Assembly (NCBI GenBank): GCA_004020875.1
Contig: SAPZ01000003.1
Location: 124,001-188,000, forward strand
Source: Mesorhizobium sp.
GTDB taxonomy: Bacteria; Pseudomonadota; Alphaproteobacteria; Rhizobiales; Rhizobiaceae
Direction: 5' to 3'
Length of the DNA: 64,000 bases
Below are positions 45,614 to 52,875 of the stretch, in pieces. Made by a program: the position numbers and the translations under genes. Each line of letters begins with the position of its first letter. Position 1 is the first letter of the stretch. Below the pieces are notes generated by a model. That model was not told where the DNA came from, ran no database searches, and saw only the letters and a program-made list of their open reading frames with translations.

Positions 45614-45919
45614 AGTTCCCTGATCGTTAGCCGCAGGCGGCCAATCGATCAACGGGCAAGCGGCCGCCTTGCCGGCGTATCCAACGCCATTTCGGCGTTT
45701 TTTGCTGGAGAATCAACATTTTTCGTCACGAACACTCCGGGCGATGCAGGTGCGGAGCAGCCGGCTTGGACGCCGCCGCGCGCCACGGCCGCACCTGTTG
45801 CGCGGTAACCGTAGATGGGAATTGCCGGCAACGAGGCCGGAATTCGCCACTGCCCATCTTGAATTAGCGAGCGGTTGAGTCTATCACGCAGCGCATTCTG
45901 GAAGCTTGGTGCTTCCCGG
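45614..45919. other. noncoding interval upstream of tRNA-Thr
   Basis: 306 bases. It holds a terminator-like hairpin at 45683-45703 and the promoter region of the tRNA. Short open frames here lack ribosome sites and conserved features. Nothing else is recognisable. Confidence 0.5.
45683..45703 (+). terminator. terminator-like hairpin with T-run, plus strand
   Basis: AACGCC (45683-45688), loop ATTTC, GGCGTT (45694-45699), then TTTT. The shape fits an intrinsic terminator for plus-strand transcription, yet no plus-strand gene ends nearby; the closest is the ligase, 1.3 kb upstream. It could stop read-through antisense to the membrane protein gene. Confidence 0.5.
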
Positions 45920-45995
45920 GCCGCTTTAGCTCAGTTGGTAGAGCACATCATTCGTAATGATGGGGTCGCGTGTTCGAGTCACGCAAGCGGCACCA
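45920..45995 (+). tRNA. tRNA-Thr, anticodon CGT
   Basis: 76 bases with encoded CCA. The acceptor stem GCCGCTT pairs with AAGCGGC, the D-arm is GCTC...GAGC, and the anticodon stem CATCA/TGATG has loop TTCGTAA (CGT at 45953-45955, reading ACG). The T-arm is GCGTG TTCGAGT CACGC. All invariant positions are present, so it should be functional. Confidence 0.98.
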
Positions 45996-46229
45996 AGACT
46001 TCCCGGGTAGATCAAGGGGCGATACCCAACCGTCCGGACTGCGAGTTGGGGACATCACTTTTCGCCAAAGCCTTTGTCTCCACGTCGTCTCCAAAAAAAA
46101 TGCTGGCTGCCGAATACGGATGGCGAGTTGCGGCGGCGTTCTTGGCCCCGACGCTCCGCCCATCCAGATTCGTCGTCGGCAAAGCGAACGATTGGTGGAC
46201 GAATTGGCCGAACACCGCGACGCCGGCTA

Positions 46230-46289
46230 GCACCATCCTTCAGACTACGAATCTGGGCGTCAGGAGTTCGTATCTCTTCGGGTGCGTCA
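46230..46289 (+). pseudogene. tRNA-Arg(ACG) remnant lacking the D-arm
   Basis: GCACC at 46230-46234 could pair with GGTGC at 46281-46285. Between them the anticodon arm is intact: stem CAGA/TCTG and loop CTACGAA with anticodon ACG. A well-paired T-arm follows (AGGAG/CTCTT). The D-arm and most of the 5' acceptor side are missing. The T-loop reads TTCGTAT instead of TTCGAAT, and the 3' end is TCA instead of CCA. It is therefore a decayed copy, perhaps an attachment-site scar. Confidence 0.75.
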
Positions 46290-46372
46290 TTTTTCTTTCC
46301 CAGCGCCGCTATATCGCCACCAGTTTCACAGGAAGCGGCTAATGAGGGGGCGAGAGCCAACGTCGGCCACAA

Positions 46373-46401
46373 GCGCCCAGGTGATAAAACATCACCGGCG
46401 C
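46373..46401. other. bulged hairpin in noncoding region
   Basis: GCGCC-(CA)-GGTGAT, loop AAAAC, ATCACC-GGCGC: 11 base pairs with a two-base bulge. No T-run follows. It could be part of a structured RNA or a protein-binding site; nothing more can be said. Confidence 0.4.
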
Positions 46402-46564
46402 TAGCAACCTGCCCTAGCGGAATAAGGGGCTATATCTTTGGTTCCTTCGGACCAATGCGCCCGGCAGGATGGACCTCGGTCGATTGTGGACCAGCGGGCA
46501 AATCAGACAGTCTCGCCATCGCGCCGGCTGATAACCCCAAGCCCCCCGCCCATCGGTTGGCGCA

Positions 46565-46613
46565 TGCCCGGCTCGCGGACCTCAAAATCCCAACCACAAA
46601 AGCGAGCCGGGCA
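46565..46613. repeat. 12-base perfect inverted repeat
   Basis: TGCCCGGCTCGC (46565-46576) and GCGAGCCGGGCA (46602-46613) are separated by a 25-base A/C-rich loop. It lies 45 bases upstream of a small open frame. No transposase or target duplication is seen. Confidence 0.6.
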
Positions 46614-46657
46614 CCTATCCGCGTGCCCACGCCGAGACGCAAATTGCCGGAAATGCA

Positions 46658-46870
46658 ATGAGGAGCTGGACTGTCTATCACGTCGATTTCGCAGCAGGGG
46701 GCAACAGCCCGCTTCTAACCGAGATCGGAAGCGTTGAAGCAGACAATCTCCTGGCAGCGGTTATGAAGGCTCAGGCATTGTGGCCCGATGAAAGGTCCAT
46801 GACCGTCCGGCCGGCCGGACAAGACAGCCGATCGGCGCAACCGCCGGATCCACAGCGCGACACCGATTGA
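46658..46870 (+). CDS. small hypothetical protein
   Basis: 70 aa. The N-terminal 50 residues look like a compact alpha/beta fold (SWTVYHVDFAAGGNSPLLTE, then IGSVEADNLLAAVMKAQALW). The C-terminal 20 are polar and probably disordered. The start follows a weak purine-rich stretch. Similar short proteins occur in rhizobial accessory regions; I do not recognise a named family. Moderate support from codon pattern only. Confidence 0.55.
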   Translation: MRSWTVYHVDFAAGGNSPLLTEIGSVEADNLLAAVMKAQALWPDERSMTVRPAGQDSRSAQPPDPQRDTD

Positions 46871-47053
46871 AGGCATGGAGCGATCAGGCCGCTCGCTTGG
46901 CACGCGACGCCCCGACGATCCAGCCAAACATGGAGCGCTGCCGGCGCAGTTTCTCGACACCTTCCCAACCTGTACCACGTCATCGGCGCGTCTCGGCCAT
47001 TGTCGGGAGTCGCTGTTGGTGGGAAACTCGGCCTGTCAGCATGGGAGGTCGAA

Positions 47054-47242
47054 ATGCCCAATAGTTTCAAGACCGGAGACGTCGTCAGGCTGAAATCCGG
47101 AGGCCCGGAAATGACCGTCAGCGACGGCGCGGCTTCCGGCACATATCTGTGCCACTGGTTCAACCGCGAGGGCGACGTTTGGACCCCGCAGCACGCCGGC
47201 TTCAAGCCGGACCAACTTGTGGTGGTCGACAACCAAAGATAG
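47054..47242 (+). CDS. small DUF2158 (YodC-like) protein
   Basis: 62 aa. It matches the short SH3-like YodC/DUF2158 pattern: FKTGDVVRLKSGGPEMTV, then a CHWFNREG segment near the middle and a Phe/Lys-rich end. ATG 47054 has GGGAGG seven bases upstream, a strong ribosome site, preferred over upstream in-frame codons. Function is unknown. Confidence 0.85.
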   Translation: MPNSFKTGDVVRLKSGGPEMTVSDGAASGTYLCHWFNREGDVWTPQHAGFKPDQLVVVDNQR

Positions 47243-47395
47243 TCGCCGCTTCAGTTCGTGAACGTTCCTGTTCGGCGGAGCAGGCCCGATGGATTCATTT
47301 GTTCGGTCGAAAAAGGATCGACGGATTTTGCTCGTCGCCGCGTTCAACGGCTGAAGCGTGGCCGTCAATGGCCGCGCGCAACCGGAGACGAGAGC

Positions 47396-47836
47396 ATGAT
47401 CCGCCCCACCCTATTCGTCGTTGCCCTTGGCCTGCAGACCGCTGTCGCGGCCGCCCAGACGACGGCGCCTGCCGCCGCGCCCGCCCAGTCGACGCCGGAC
47501 ACTGCGGCTGCCGCCAAGTCCGACCAGACCAAGTCCGACCTGACGCTGGAAAAATTCGAGGCGCGCCGCGGAAAGGCGTTCATGGGGGCGGATACGGACA
47601 ATGACGGCAAGGTCAGCCTCGCCGAATGGACTGCTTTCCAGACCGAGCGCAAGGCCAAGGGCGATCCGGCCAAATCCTTCGCGCGCATGGACTCCAACAA
47701 GGACGGCTTCGTCGACAAGGGAGAACTCGACGCCTTCCTGGCCAAGCGCTTCGCCAAGCTGGACAAGAACGGCGACGGGGTGCTCAGCGCCGACGAGCGG
47801 CCAGGCCACAAAACCGCTCCCAAGCAGGAGCAATGA
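47396..47836 (+). CDS. secreted EF-hand calcium-binding protein
   Basis: 146 aa with a signal peptide (FVVALGLQTAVAAA), a low-complexity Ala/Pro/Thr linker, then three EF-hand loops. These are DTDNDGKVSLAEW, DSNKDGFVDKGEL and DKNGDGVLSADE, each with Asp at positions 1, 3 and 5 (the second has Asn at 3) and an acidic residue at 12. It should bind Ca2+ in the periplasm. It lies 27 bases upstream of an ECF sigma factor gene in the same direction, so it may be part of that sensing module. Confidence 0.9.
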   Translation: MIRPTLFVVALGLQTAVAAAQTTAPAAAPAQSTPDTAAAAKSDQTKSDLTLEKFEARRGKAFMGADTDNDGKVSLAEWTAFQTERKAKGDPAKSFARMDSNKDGFVDKGELDAFLAKRFAKLDKNGDGVLSADERPGHKTAPKQEQ

Positions 47837-47863
47837 CCAAGAGGTTATGCCGCGCAATGACAC

Positions 47864-48421
47864 ATGCGAGCGCTCCTGTTGATGGGCGCCGATCCGGACG
47901 AGGAGCTGGTACGGCGCATCGGCGCCGGCGACCCCGCCGCCGTGCAGGCGATGGTGGCGCGCAAGCTGCCGCGCATCCTGGCTCTGGCCGCACGGATGCT
48001 CGGCGACGCAGCGGAGGCCGAGGACGTCGCCCAGGAGACCTTCGTGCGCATCTGGCGCCACGCCTCGAGCTGGCGCCGGGGGCACGCACGCTTCGACACC
48101 TGGATCCATCGCGTCGCGCTCAACCTCTGCTACGACCGGCTGCGGCGCCGGCGCGAGTGGACGACCGACGAGTTGCCGGAGGTGGCCGATGACGCACCGC
48201 TTCCCGATGCCATGCCGGGCGATGAAGAGCGCAGGGTCGGCCAGGCGTTGCAACGCCTCGCGCCGCGCCAGCGCGAGGCGATCGTGCTGGTCTATTATCA
48301 GGAGCTGTCCAACATCGAAGCCGCCGGCGCCATGCAGGTCAGCGTCGATGCGCTGGAAAGTCTGCTCGCGCGGGGTCGGCGCGCGTTGCAGGCCATGCTC
48401 GCAGGAGATTGCGATGAATGA
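47864..48421 (+). CDS. RNA polymerase ECF sigma factor
   Basis: 185 aa. Region 2 (about 20-90) includes ILALAARMLGDAAEAEDVAQ, then ETFVRIWRHASSWR and the -10-recognition segment FDTWIHRVALNLCYDRLRRR. Region 4 (about 120-180) has LQRLAPRQREAIVLVYYQEL and a helix-turn-helix with SVDALESLLARGRRALQ. It directs transcription in response to an envelope signal. An ATG at 47882 is an alternative start. The next genes encode a probable membrane anti-sigma and a periplasmic sensor. Confidence 0.93.
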   Translation: MRALLLMGADPDEELVRRIGAGDPAAVQAMVARKLPRILALAARMLGDAAEAEDVAQETFVRIWRHASSWRRGHARFDTWIHRVALNLCYDRLRRRREWTTDELPEVADDAPLPDAMPGDEERRVGQALQRLAPRQREAIVLVYYQELSNIEAAGAMQVSVDALESLLARGRRALQAMLAGDCDE

Positions 48422-48503
48422 GACCTTGAAGGGACGGCGAATTCAGCCGACCGCGGGGTGGGGGGCCACGTCAAAATGGTGGAAGGGGGAAAAAGATGGC
48501 TGA
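48414..48503 (+). CDS. possible 29-residue translationally coupled small protein
   Basis: The frame starts with ATG inside the last codons of the sigma gene, preceded by GCAGGAG with 7-base spacing, the best ribosome site in this block. It encodes 29 residues rich in Trp, Lys and Gly (GWGATSKWWKGEKDG). It stops 8 bases inside the next gene. It may be a coupling leader peptide or just the landing frame for ribosomes moving on to the anti-sigma gene. Confidence 0.4.
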   Translation: MNETLKGRRIQPTAGWGATSKWWKGEKDG

Positions 48504-48945
48504 GAAAGTTTCGGGAGGGCCGATGGATGCCGGGCGCTTCGCCGCGCTGGCGGATGCCTATGGCAGCGCCTTGCACCGCTGGCCGCCGGCCGAGCAGGCC
48601 GCCGCCATGCTGTTTGCCGAGACCGAGCGAGGCCGCGCCATCCTGGCGCGCGCCGGCAGGCTCGACGCCATGCTCGACCGGCATCGGGTCGAAGCAGCCA
48701 GCCCGGGACTCCATCGCGCCATAGTCGCCCGCGCCGCGACCGAGGTCAGCCAGAAGCGCCGCCGGCGGTTCTGGTGGCTGGGCTTCGGGCTTGCAGGCGT
48801 CGGGGTCGCCGGCGCCGTGGCCGGGCTGGCGCTGGTGACCGTCGTCAGCCCGGATATCCAGGCCGATCATTATGTGATGGACGCCAATACGACGTCGTTC
48901 GGCGACGCCGGACCCGATGCCGACCAGGCGGAGGAGGATCTATGA
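48496..48945 (+). CDS. putative anti-sigma factor, single-pass membrane protein
   Basis: 149 aa. The N-terminal cytoplasmic part (about 1-92) is helical (GRFAALADAYGSALHRWPPA, then EQAAAMLFAETERGRA). One membrane helix follows (FWWLGFGLAGVGVAGAVAGL) and a short acidic periplasmic tail. Topology and position after the sigma gene fit an anti-sigma factor, but the zinc-binding His-Cys motif of the ZAS family is missing. ATG 48496 follows GGAAGGGGGAAAAAG. Its stop overlaps the next start (ATGA). Confidence 0.75.
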   Translation: MAEKVSGGPMDAGRFAALADAYGSALHRWPPAEQAAAMLFAETERGRAILARAGRLDAMLDRHRVEAASPGLHRAIVARAATEVSQKRRRRFWWLGFGLAGVGVAGAVAGLALVTVVSPDIQADHYVMDANTTSFGDAGPDADQAEEDL

Positions 48946-49385
48946 ACCCGCGTCTTGTCGCGGCATCTCTGATGCTCAACGTTTTTCTGATCGGCGCTGT
49001 CGCGGGCGGGGCGGGCTGGCTGATCGGCAAGTCCAATCCCGGCTATTCGCTGGAATCGGCTGGCGGGCGGCTGCCCGCCGCCGACCGCAAGATCTTCCGC
49101 CAGGCGCTGCGCGAGGTGCGCCGGGAATCGCGGGACGTGATCCTCGATGGACAGGCCGCGCGGCGCGAGGCGGCGAACCTGCTGCAGCAGCCGACCCTCG
49201 ACAGCAACGCGCTTGCCGCCGCCCTGGAGCGAGTGCGCAACGCCGATGTCACCGTCCGCACCCGGCTCGAGCAACGCATCATTGAGTTCGCCGCATCGGG
49301 CTCGCAGGAAGACCGCCAGTTGCTGGCCGACGCCTTGCTTCGGCGTGCGGGCCGGCAGCCGCCGCCTGCAAAAAATTCGCCATAG
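48942..49385 (+). CDS. periplasmic heavy-metal sensor/resistance-like protein (CnrR/CpxP-type)
   Basis: 147 aa. An N-terminal membrane anchor (LVAASLMLNVFLIGAVAGGA) precedes a long helical periplasmic domain (RKIFRQALREVRRESRDVIL; LAAALERVRNADVTVRTRLE), typical of the metal-resistance PF13801 group that includes CnrR. In the Cnr system the sensor works with an anti-sigma and an ECF sigma factor, matching this gene order. The His/Met ligand cluster of CnrR is not evident, so a different ligand is possible. Confidence 0.82.
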   Translation: MNPRLVAASLMLNVFLIGAVAGGAGWLIGKSNPGYSLESAGGRLPAADRKIFRQALREVRRESRDVILDGQAARREAANLLQQPTLDSNALAAALERVRNADVTVRTRLEQRIIEFAASGSQEDRQLLADALLRRAGRQPPPAKNSP

Positions 49386-49496
49386 GCAGCGACGGAAAGA
49401 GCGGACACGCCCCGTTCAAGAAAAAGAGGGACAGGCCTGTGACCGCCTTGGGCGGCGGGCAGGTTCTCTTCAACTTCGGAACTTCGGGAGCATCCC

Positions 49497-49787
49497 ATGA
49501 ACAGTCTGACGAAATATTCGCTCGCGGCAGCGCTCGCCATCGGTGGCGCGGTCGCGGCAAGTGCCGCCTCGGCCATGCCTATCGCACCGGTTGCGCCCGC
49601 CGCGCCGGCAATGATCGAGCATGTCGCCTGGGGCTGCGGTCCGGGCTGGCATCCCAACTACTGGGGTCGCTGCGTCCCCAACCGCCGCGTGATCTATCCG
49701 GGCTATTATTACTGGGGCGGACCGCGCGTCTATATCGGCCCGGTTTGGCATCCCTACCATCACTGGCACCACTGGCGCCGCTGGTAA
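49497..49787 (+). CDS. small secreted GCG_CRPN-type protein
   Basis: 96 aa. A signal peptide ends ASAASA. The mature part has the paired motif WGCGPGWHPNYWGRCVPNRR, with two cysteines about 12 residues apart. A Tyr/Gly/His/Trp-rich tail follows (YYYWGGPRVY; HPYHHWHHWRRW). This matches the GCG_CRPN prefix class of small rhizobial secreted proteins of unknown function. The His-rich tail could bind metal. A related gene lies at 52876 on the other strand. Confidence 0.85.
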   Translation: MNSLTKYSLAAALAIGGAVAASAASAMPIAPVAPAAPAMIEHVAWGCGPGWHPNYWGRCVPNRRVIYPGYYYWGGPRVYIGPVWHPYHHWHHWRRW

Positions 49788-49886
49788 CGGCCCGCTCCCG
49801 GCGCCGGTGCTGCGTCCGGCGTTGTGAGCGCCTTCCCGATCCATGGAACATACTGACCGAGGCATCGGCTTCGGACGGAGGCTTCG

Positions 49887-51344
49887 ATGGCCGCACCGGT
49901 TTCACAGTCCCTGTCGCCTGATCCAGCGCTGGTGGCGCTCCACCGCTTCGGCCTCGGCGCAAGACCGGGCGACGAGCTCGGCAAGATCGCCGCCGATCCG
50001 CGCGGCTGCCTCAAGGCCGAGCTCAAGCAGCAGGACATCGCGCTGATTTCCCCCGACGACCCACGGAATGCCGGGCTGCTGGACAGCACAGCGGCGATCC
50101 AGACCAGCATGGCGGCAGCCATGGAGCGCAAGGCGGCGCGGGATGAAAAAGCGGCGGCCGCCATGCAGCTGATGGCAGCGGATGAACCAGCGGGTCCGGC
50201 TGTGACAAAAGCCAAACCCACGGTGCCACGTGTCGAGGCCGATATCTATCGGGACGAGGCGCAGGCCCGGTTCGACAAGGCACTCCCCGCGGCGCCTGGC
50301 TTCGTGGAGCGGCTGGTCGGCTTCTGGTCAAACCATTTCTGCGTTTCCGTCGCCAAGGCGCCGGTCGTGCGGGCCTGCGCCGGCGCCTTCGAACGCGAGG
50401 CGATCCGCCCCTTCGTGCTCGGCCGCTTCGCCGACATGCTGCTTGCGGTCGAGCATCATCCGGCCATGCTGTTCTATCTCGACAACCAGCAGTCCATCGG
50501 GCCGGATTCGCGCGCCGGTAAAAGGCGCGGCCGTGGGCTGAACGAGAACCTGGCCCGCGAAATTCTCGAATTGCACACGCTGGGAGTCGGTAGCGGTTAT
50601 AGCCAAGCCGACGTCACCAGCTTCGCCGGCATGCTGACCGGCTGGACCATGGCCGGCCGCGAGGGGCGGCTGGGAGAGCCGGGAAGCTTCGTCTTCAACG
50701 CCAATGCGCATCAGCCGGGCCAAGCGGTGCTGCTCGGCAAGACCTATCCCGATGGCGGCATGGGCCAAGCGGAGGCCGCTCTCAACGACATCGCCCGCCA
50801 TCCGGCCACCGCGCGGCACATCGCCACCAAGCTTGCGCGCCATTTCATCGCCGATGATCCGCCCCTAGCGGCCGTCGCCCGGCTGGCCACGGTCTTCACC
50901 AAGACCGATGGCGACCTGCGCTCGATCGCCTTGACGCTGATCGACATGCCCGAAGCCTGGTCGGCGCCGCTCACGAAGCTGCGCTCGCCCTTGGATTACG
51001 TCGTCGCGTTGCGCCGCGCGGTCGGCGCGACCGCCGGCAACGAACCGCAACGGTCGCTCCGCTGGCTGAGCGTGCTCGGCGAGCCGCTGTGGCAGCCGCC
51101 TGGACCGAACGGCTTTTCCGACAGCACAGACGCCTGGGCTTCGGCGGAGGGGCTGAAGACGCGTCTCGACATCGCCTGGCAGGCCGCGAAGCAGGCGAAC
51201 GACATCGGCGATCCCGACGAAATGCTTTCCGTTCTTCTCGGCACCTCGGTCTCGTCGCAGACGCGAGAGGCGATCGCTCGCGCTGAATCCAAGCAGCAGG
51301 GCCTGGCGCTGTTGCTGATGGCTCCGGAATTTCAACGACGGTGA
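49887..51344 (+). CDS. DUF1800 family protein
   Basis: 485 aa without a clear signal peptide. It has the DUF1800 opening (VALHRFGLGARPGDEL), the conserved FWSNHFCVSV segment, and the family signature NENLAREILELHTLGV followed by YSQADVTSFAGMLTGW. Partner of DUF1501 proteins; the pair is widespread in bacteria and its biochemical role is unknown. ATG 49887 follows GGAGGCTTCG. The next gene starts 15 bases downstream. Confidence 0.93.
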   Translation: MAAPVSQSLSPDPALVALHRFGLGARPGDELGKIAADPRGCLKAELKQQDIALISPDDPRNAGLLDSTAAIQTSMAAAMERKAARDEKAAAAMQLMAADEPAGPAVTKAKPTVPRVEADIYRDEAQARFDKALPAAPGFVERLVGFWSNHFCVSVAKAPVVRACAGAFEREAIRPFVLGRFADMLLAVEHHPAMLFYLDNQQSIGPDSRAGKRRGRGLNENLAREILELHTLGVGSGYSQADVTSFAGMLTGWTMAGREGRLGEPGSFVFNANAHQPGQAVLLGKTYPDGGMGQAEAALNDIARHPATARHIATKLARHFIADDPPLAAVARLATVFTKTDGDLRSIALTLIDMPEAWSAPLTKLRSPLDYVVALRRAVGATAGNEPQRSLRWLSVLGEPLWQPPGPNGFSDSTDAWASAEGLKTRLDIAWQAAKQANDIGDPDEMLSVLLGTSVSSQTREAIARAESKQQGLALLLMAPEFQRR

Positions 51345-51358
51345 TCCAACACGGAGAT

Positions 51359-52603
51359 ATGGCTATGAGCCTTCTTTGCGAAACCCCAAGCCTGTCCCGC
51401 CGCGCGATGCTGATGAGCGGTGGCGCGCTGTTCGCCTGGGCCTATCTGCCGCCCTTTGCGCGCGCCGCCGACAAACGCGACCCGCGCCTGATCGTCATCG
51501 TGCTGCGCGGCGCGCTGGACGGGCTGTCGACGGTCGGGCCGGTCGGCGATCCGGACTATGCCGGCCTGCATGGCGACATCGCGCTTTCGCTCTCAGGCGC
51601 CAACCCCGCATTGCCGCTCGACGGTTTCTTTGCCGTGAACCCGGCAATGCCGGTGTTTGCGCGCCTGTTCAAGGCCGGGCAGGCGGCGGTGGTGCATGCT
51701 GCGGCGACGGCCTATCGCGACCGCTCGCATTTCGACGGCCAGGACGTGCTGGAAAGCGGCCTGCCCGGCCCCGGCAACGCAACCAGCGGCTGGCTCAACC
51801 GGGCTTTGGCCTGCCTGCCGACGGGGGACCGCGTGGCGAAGCTCGGCGGCCTGGCGGTCGGGCCGTCGACGCCGCTGGTGATCCGCGGTGGCGCCCCCGT
51901 GCTCGGGTGGGCGCCGCAGGCGCTGCCGACCCCTGGCGACGCCTTGGCCGAGCGCGTGCTCGACCTCTACAATCATCGTGACCCGGTGCTGGCTGGAGCC
52001 CTGCAGAAAGGTCTCGCCGCCGAGCGCATGGCGATGGGCGACCAGCTCGACGGCAAGATAATGAAGCCGAAGGGCGGCCTCGACAATGCCGCCGGCATGC
52101 GGCAGTCTGCGCAGGGTGCGGCTAGGCTGATGGCGGCCGATGACGGGCCGCGCATCGCGGCTTTAGCTTTCGACGGTTGGGACACGCATGTCAATGAAGG
52201 CGGCGCCACCGGCCGGCTCGCCAATCTGCTCGGCGGCCTCGACGGCGCCTTCGAGGAATTCGAGAAAGGGCTCGGCGCGCGTTGGCAGGACACGGCGGTC
52301 GTGGCCATCACCGAGTTCGGCCGCACGGCCCGCATCAACGGCACCGTTGGCACCGACCACGGCACCGGCACGGTGGTGCTTTTGGCGGGCGGCGCGATCA
52401 ACGGCGGCCGCGTCATTGCCGACTGGCCGGGCCTGAAGCCGGCGCAGCTTTATGAACAGCGCGACCTTGCGCCGACCAGCGATGTACGCGCTGTGCTGAA
52501 GGGCTTGCTGGCGGATCAGTTCGGGCTGTCGGCGGCGGCGCTTGGCGACAAGGTGTTTCCGGAGTCGGCCGGTGTGAAGCCGATGCGGGACTTGGTGGGG
52601 TGA
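51359..52603 (+). CDS. DUF1501 family Tat-exported protein
   Basis: 414 aa with a twin-arginine-like signal (LSRRAMLMSGGALFAWAY). The body has the sulfatase-like DUF1501 fold: LIVIVLRGALDGLSTV, RSHFDGQDVLESG, FDGWDTHVNEGG and TEFGRTARINGTVGTDHGTG. The conserved Asp/His positions resemble alkaline-phosphatase superfamily metal ligands. ATG 51359 follows GGAG; GTG 51341 overlaps the DUF1800 stop. It is always paired with DUF1800 in this layout. Confidence 0.93.
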   Translation: MAMSLLCETPSLSRRAMLMSGGALFAWAYLPPFARAADKRDPRLIVIVLRGALDGLSTVGPVGDPDYAGLHGDIALSLSGANPALPLDGFFAVNPAMPVFARLFKAGQAAVVHAAATAYRDRSHFDGQDVLESGLPGPGNATSGWLNRALACLPTGDRVAKLGGLAVGPSTPLVIRGGAPVLGWAPQALPTPGDALAERVLDLYNHRDPVLAGALQKGLAAERMAMGDQLDGKIMKPKGGLDNAAGMRQSAQGAARLMAADDGPRIAALAFDGWDTHVNEGGATGRLANLLGGLDGAFEEFEKGLGARWQDTAVVAITEFGRTARINGTVGTDHGTGTVVLLAGGAINGGRVIADWPGLKPAQLYEQRDLAPTSDVRAVLKGLLADQFGLSAAALGDKVFPESAGVKPMRDLVG

Positions 52604-52607
52604 GCCT

Positions 52608-52708
52608 AAAGCGCGTCGCGATCTTTCAGATTCGCTCCATGCACTTTAGGGTTTTGACTTTACGCATGTCCCGAAACCGGTTCCCACTTTCGGGAGACAT
52701 GCTTTAGA
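52608..52708. repeat. intergenic repeat with imperfect hairpin after DUF1501 gene
   Basis: The core is a near-palindrome from 52664 to 52702: GCATGTCCCGAAA pairs with TTTCGGGAGACATGC around a CCGGTTCCCAC loop. It is preceded by a conserved-looking leader (GCGTCGCGATCTTTCAGATT). I recognise this type of sequence as highly repeated in Mesorhizobium intergenic regions; copy number cannot be tested here. The hairpin may also terminate the DUF1501 transcript. Confidence 0.7.
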
Positions 52709-52875
52709 CTTTGCCGGTCAGTGATGAGCTTCGGCGCCTGTCAGTTCGTCCACGGGCGGAGGGGCCTCGGCCAATCAAGAACGCTGGCGCGTAGGTTTCG
52801 AACGCCGTGCGTGGGGACCTTAGCCAAAACGCCCGCGCCAATTCCGGCACGGGCGTCGATCCCCTCGACGGATCA

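Larger units (their letters stand above)
45996..46657. other. noncoding region with decayed tRNA and hairpins
   Basis: 662 bases between tRNA-Thr and the first small protein gene. It contains a D-arm-less tRNA-Arg remnant, a bulged hairpin and a 12-base inverted repeat (separate entries). Open frames across it (for example 45875-46342) run through the tRNA and have no coding features. It resembles residue from an old integration event beside a tRNA gene. Confidence 0.55.

Noticed and set aside
46230..46289. Interpretation of the tRNA-like piece as part of a permuted tmRNA
   Set aside because: A 7-base anticodon loop with canonical CTACGAA is present, which tmRNA lacks, and no tag-coding piece was found nearby.
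45875..46342. 155-codon frame running over tRNA-Thr and the tRNA relic
   Set aside because: It translates a functional tRNA gene and has no ribosome site or recognisable domain.
49470..49490. GGAACTT resembling an ECF-type -35 before the GCG_CRPN gene
   Set aside because: It lies within 20 bases of the start codon, leaving no room for a -10 and leader; treated as chance.
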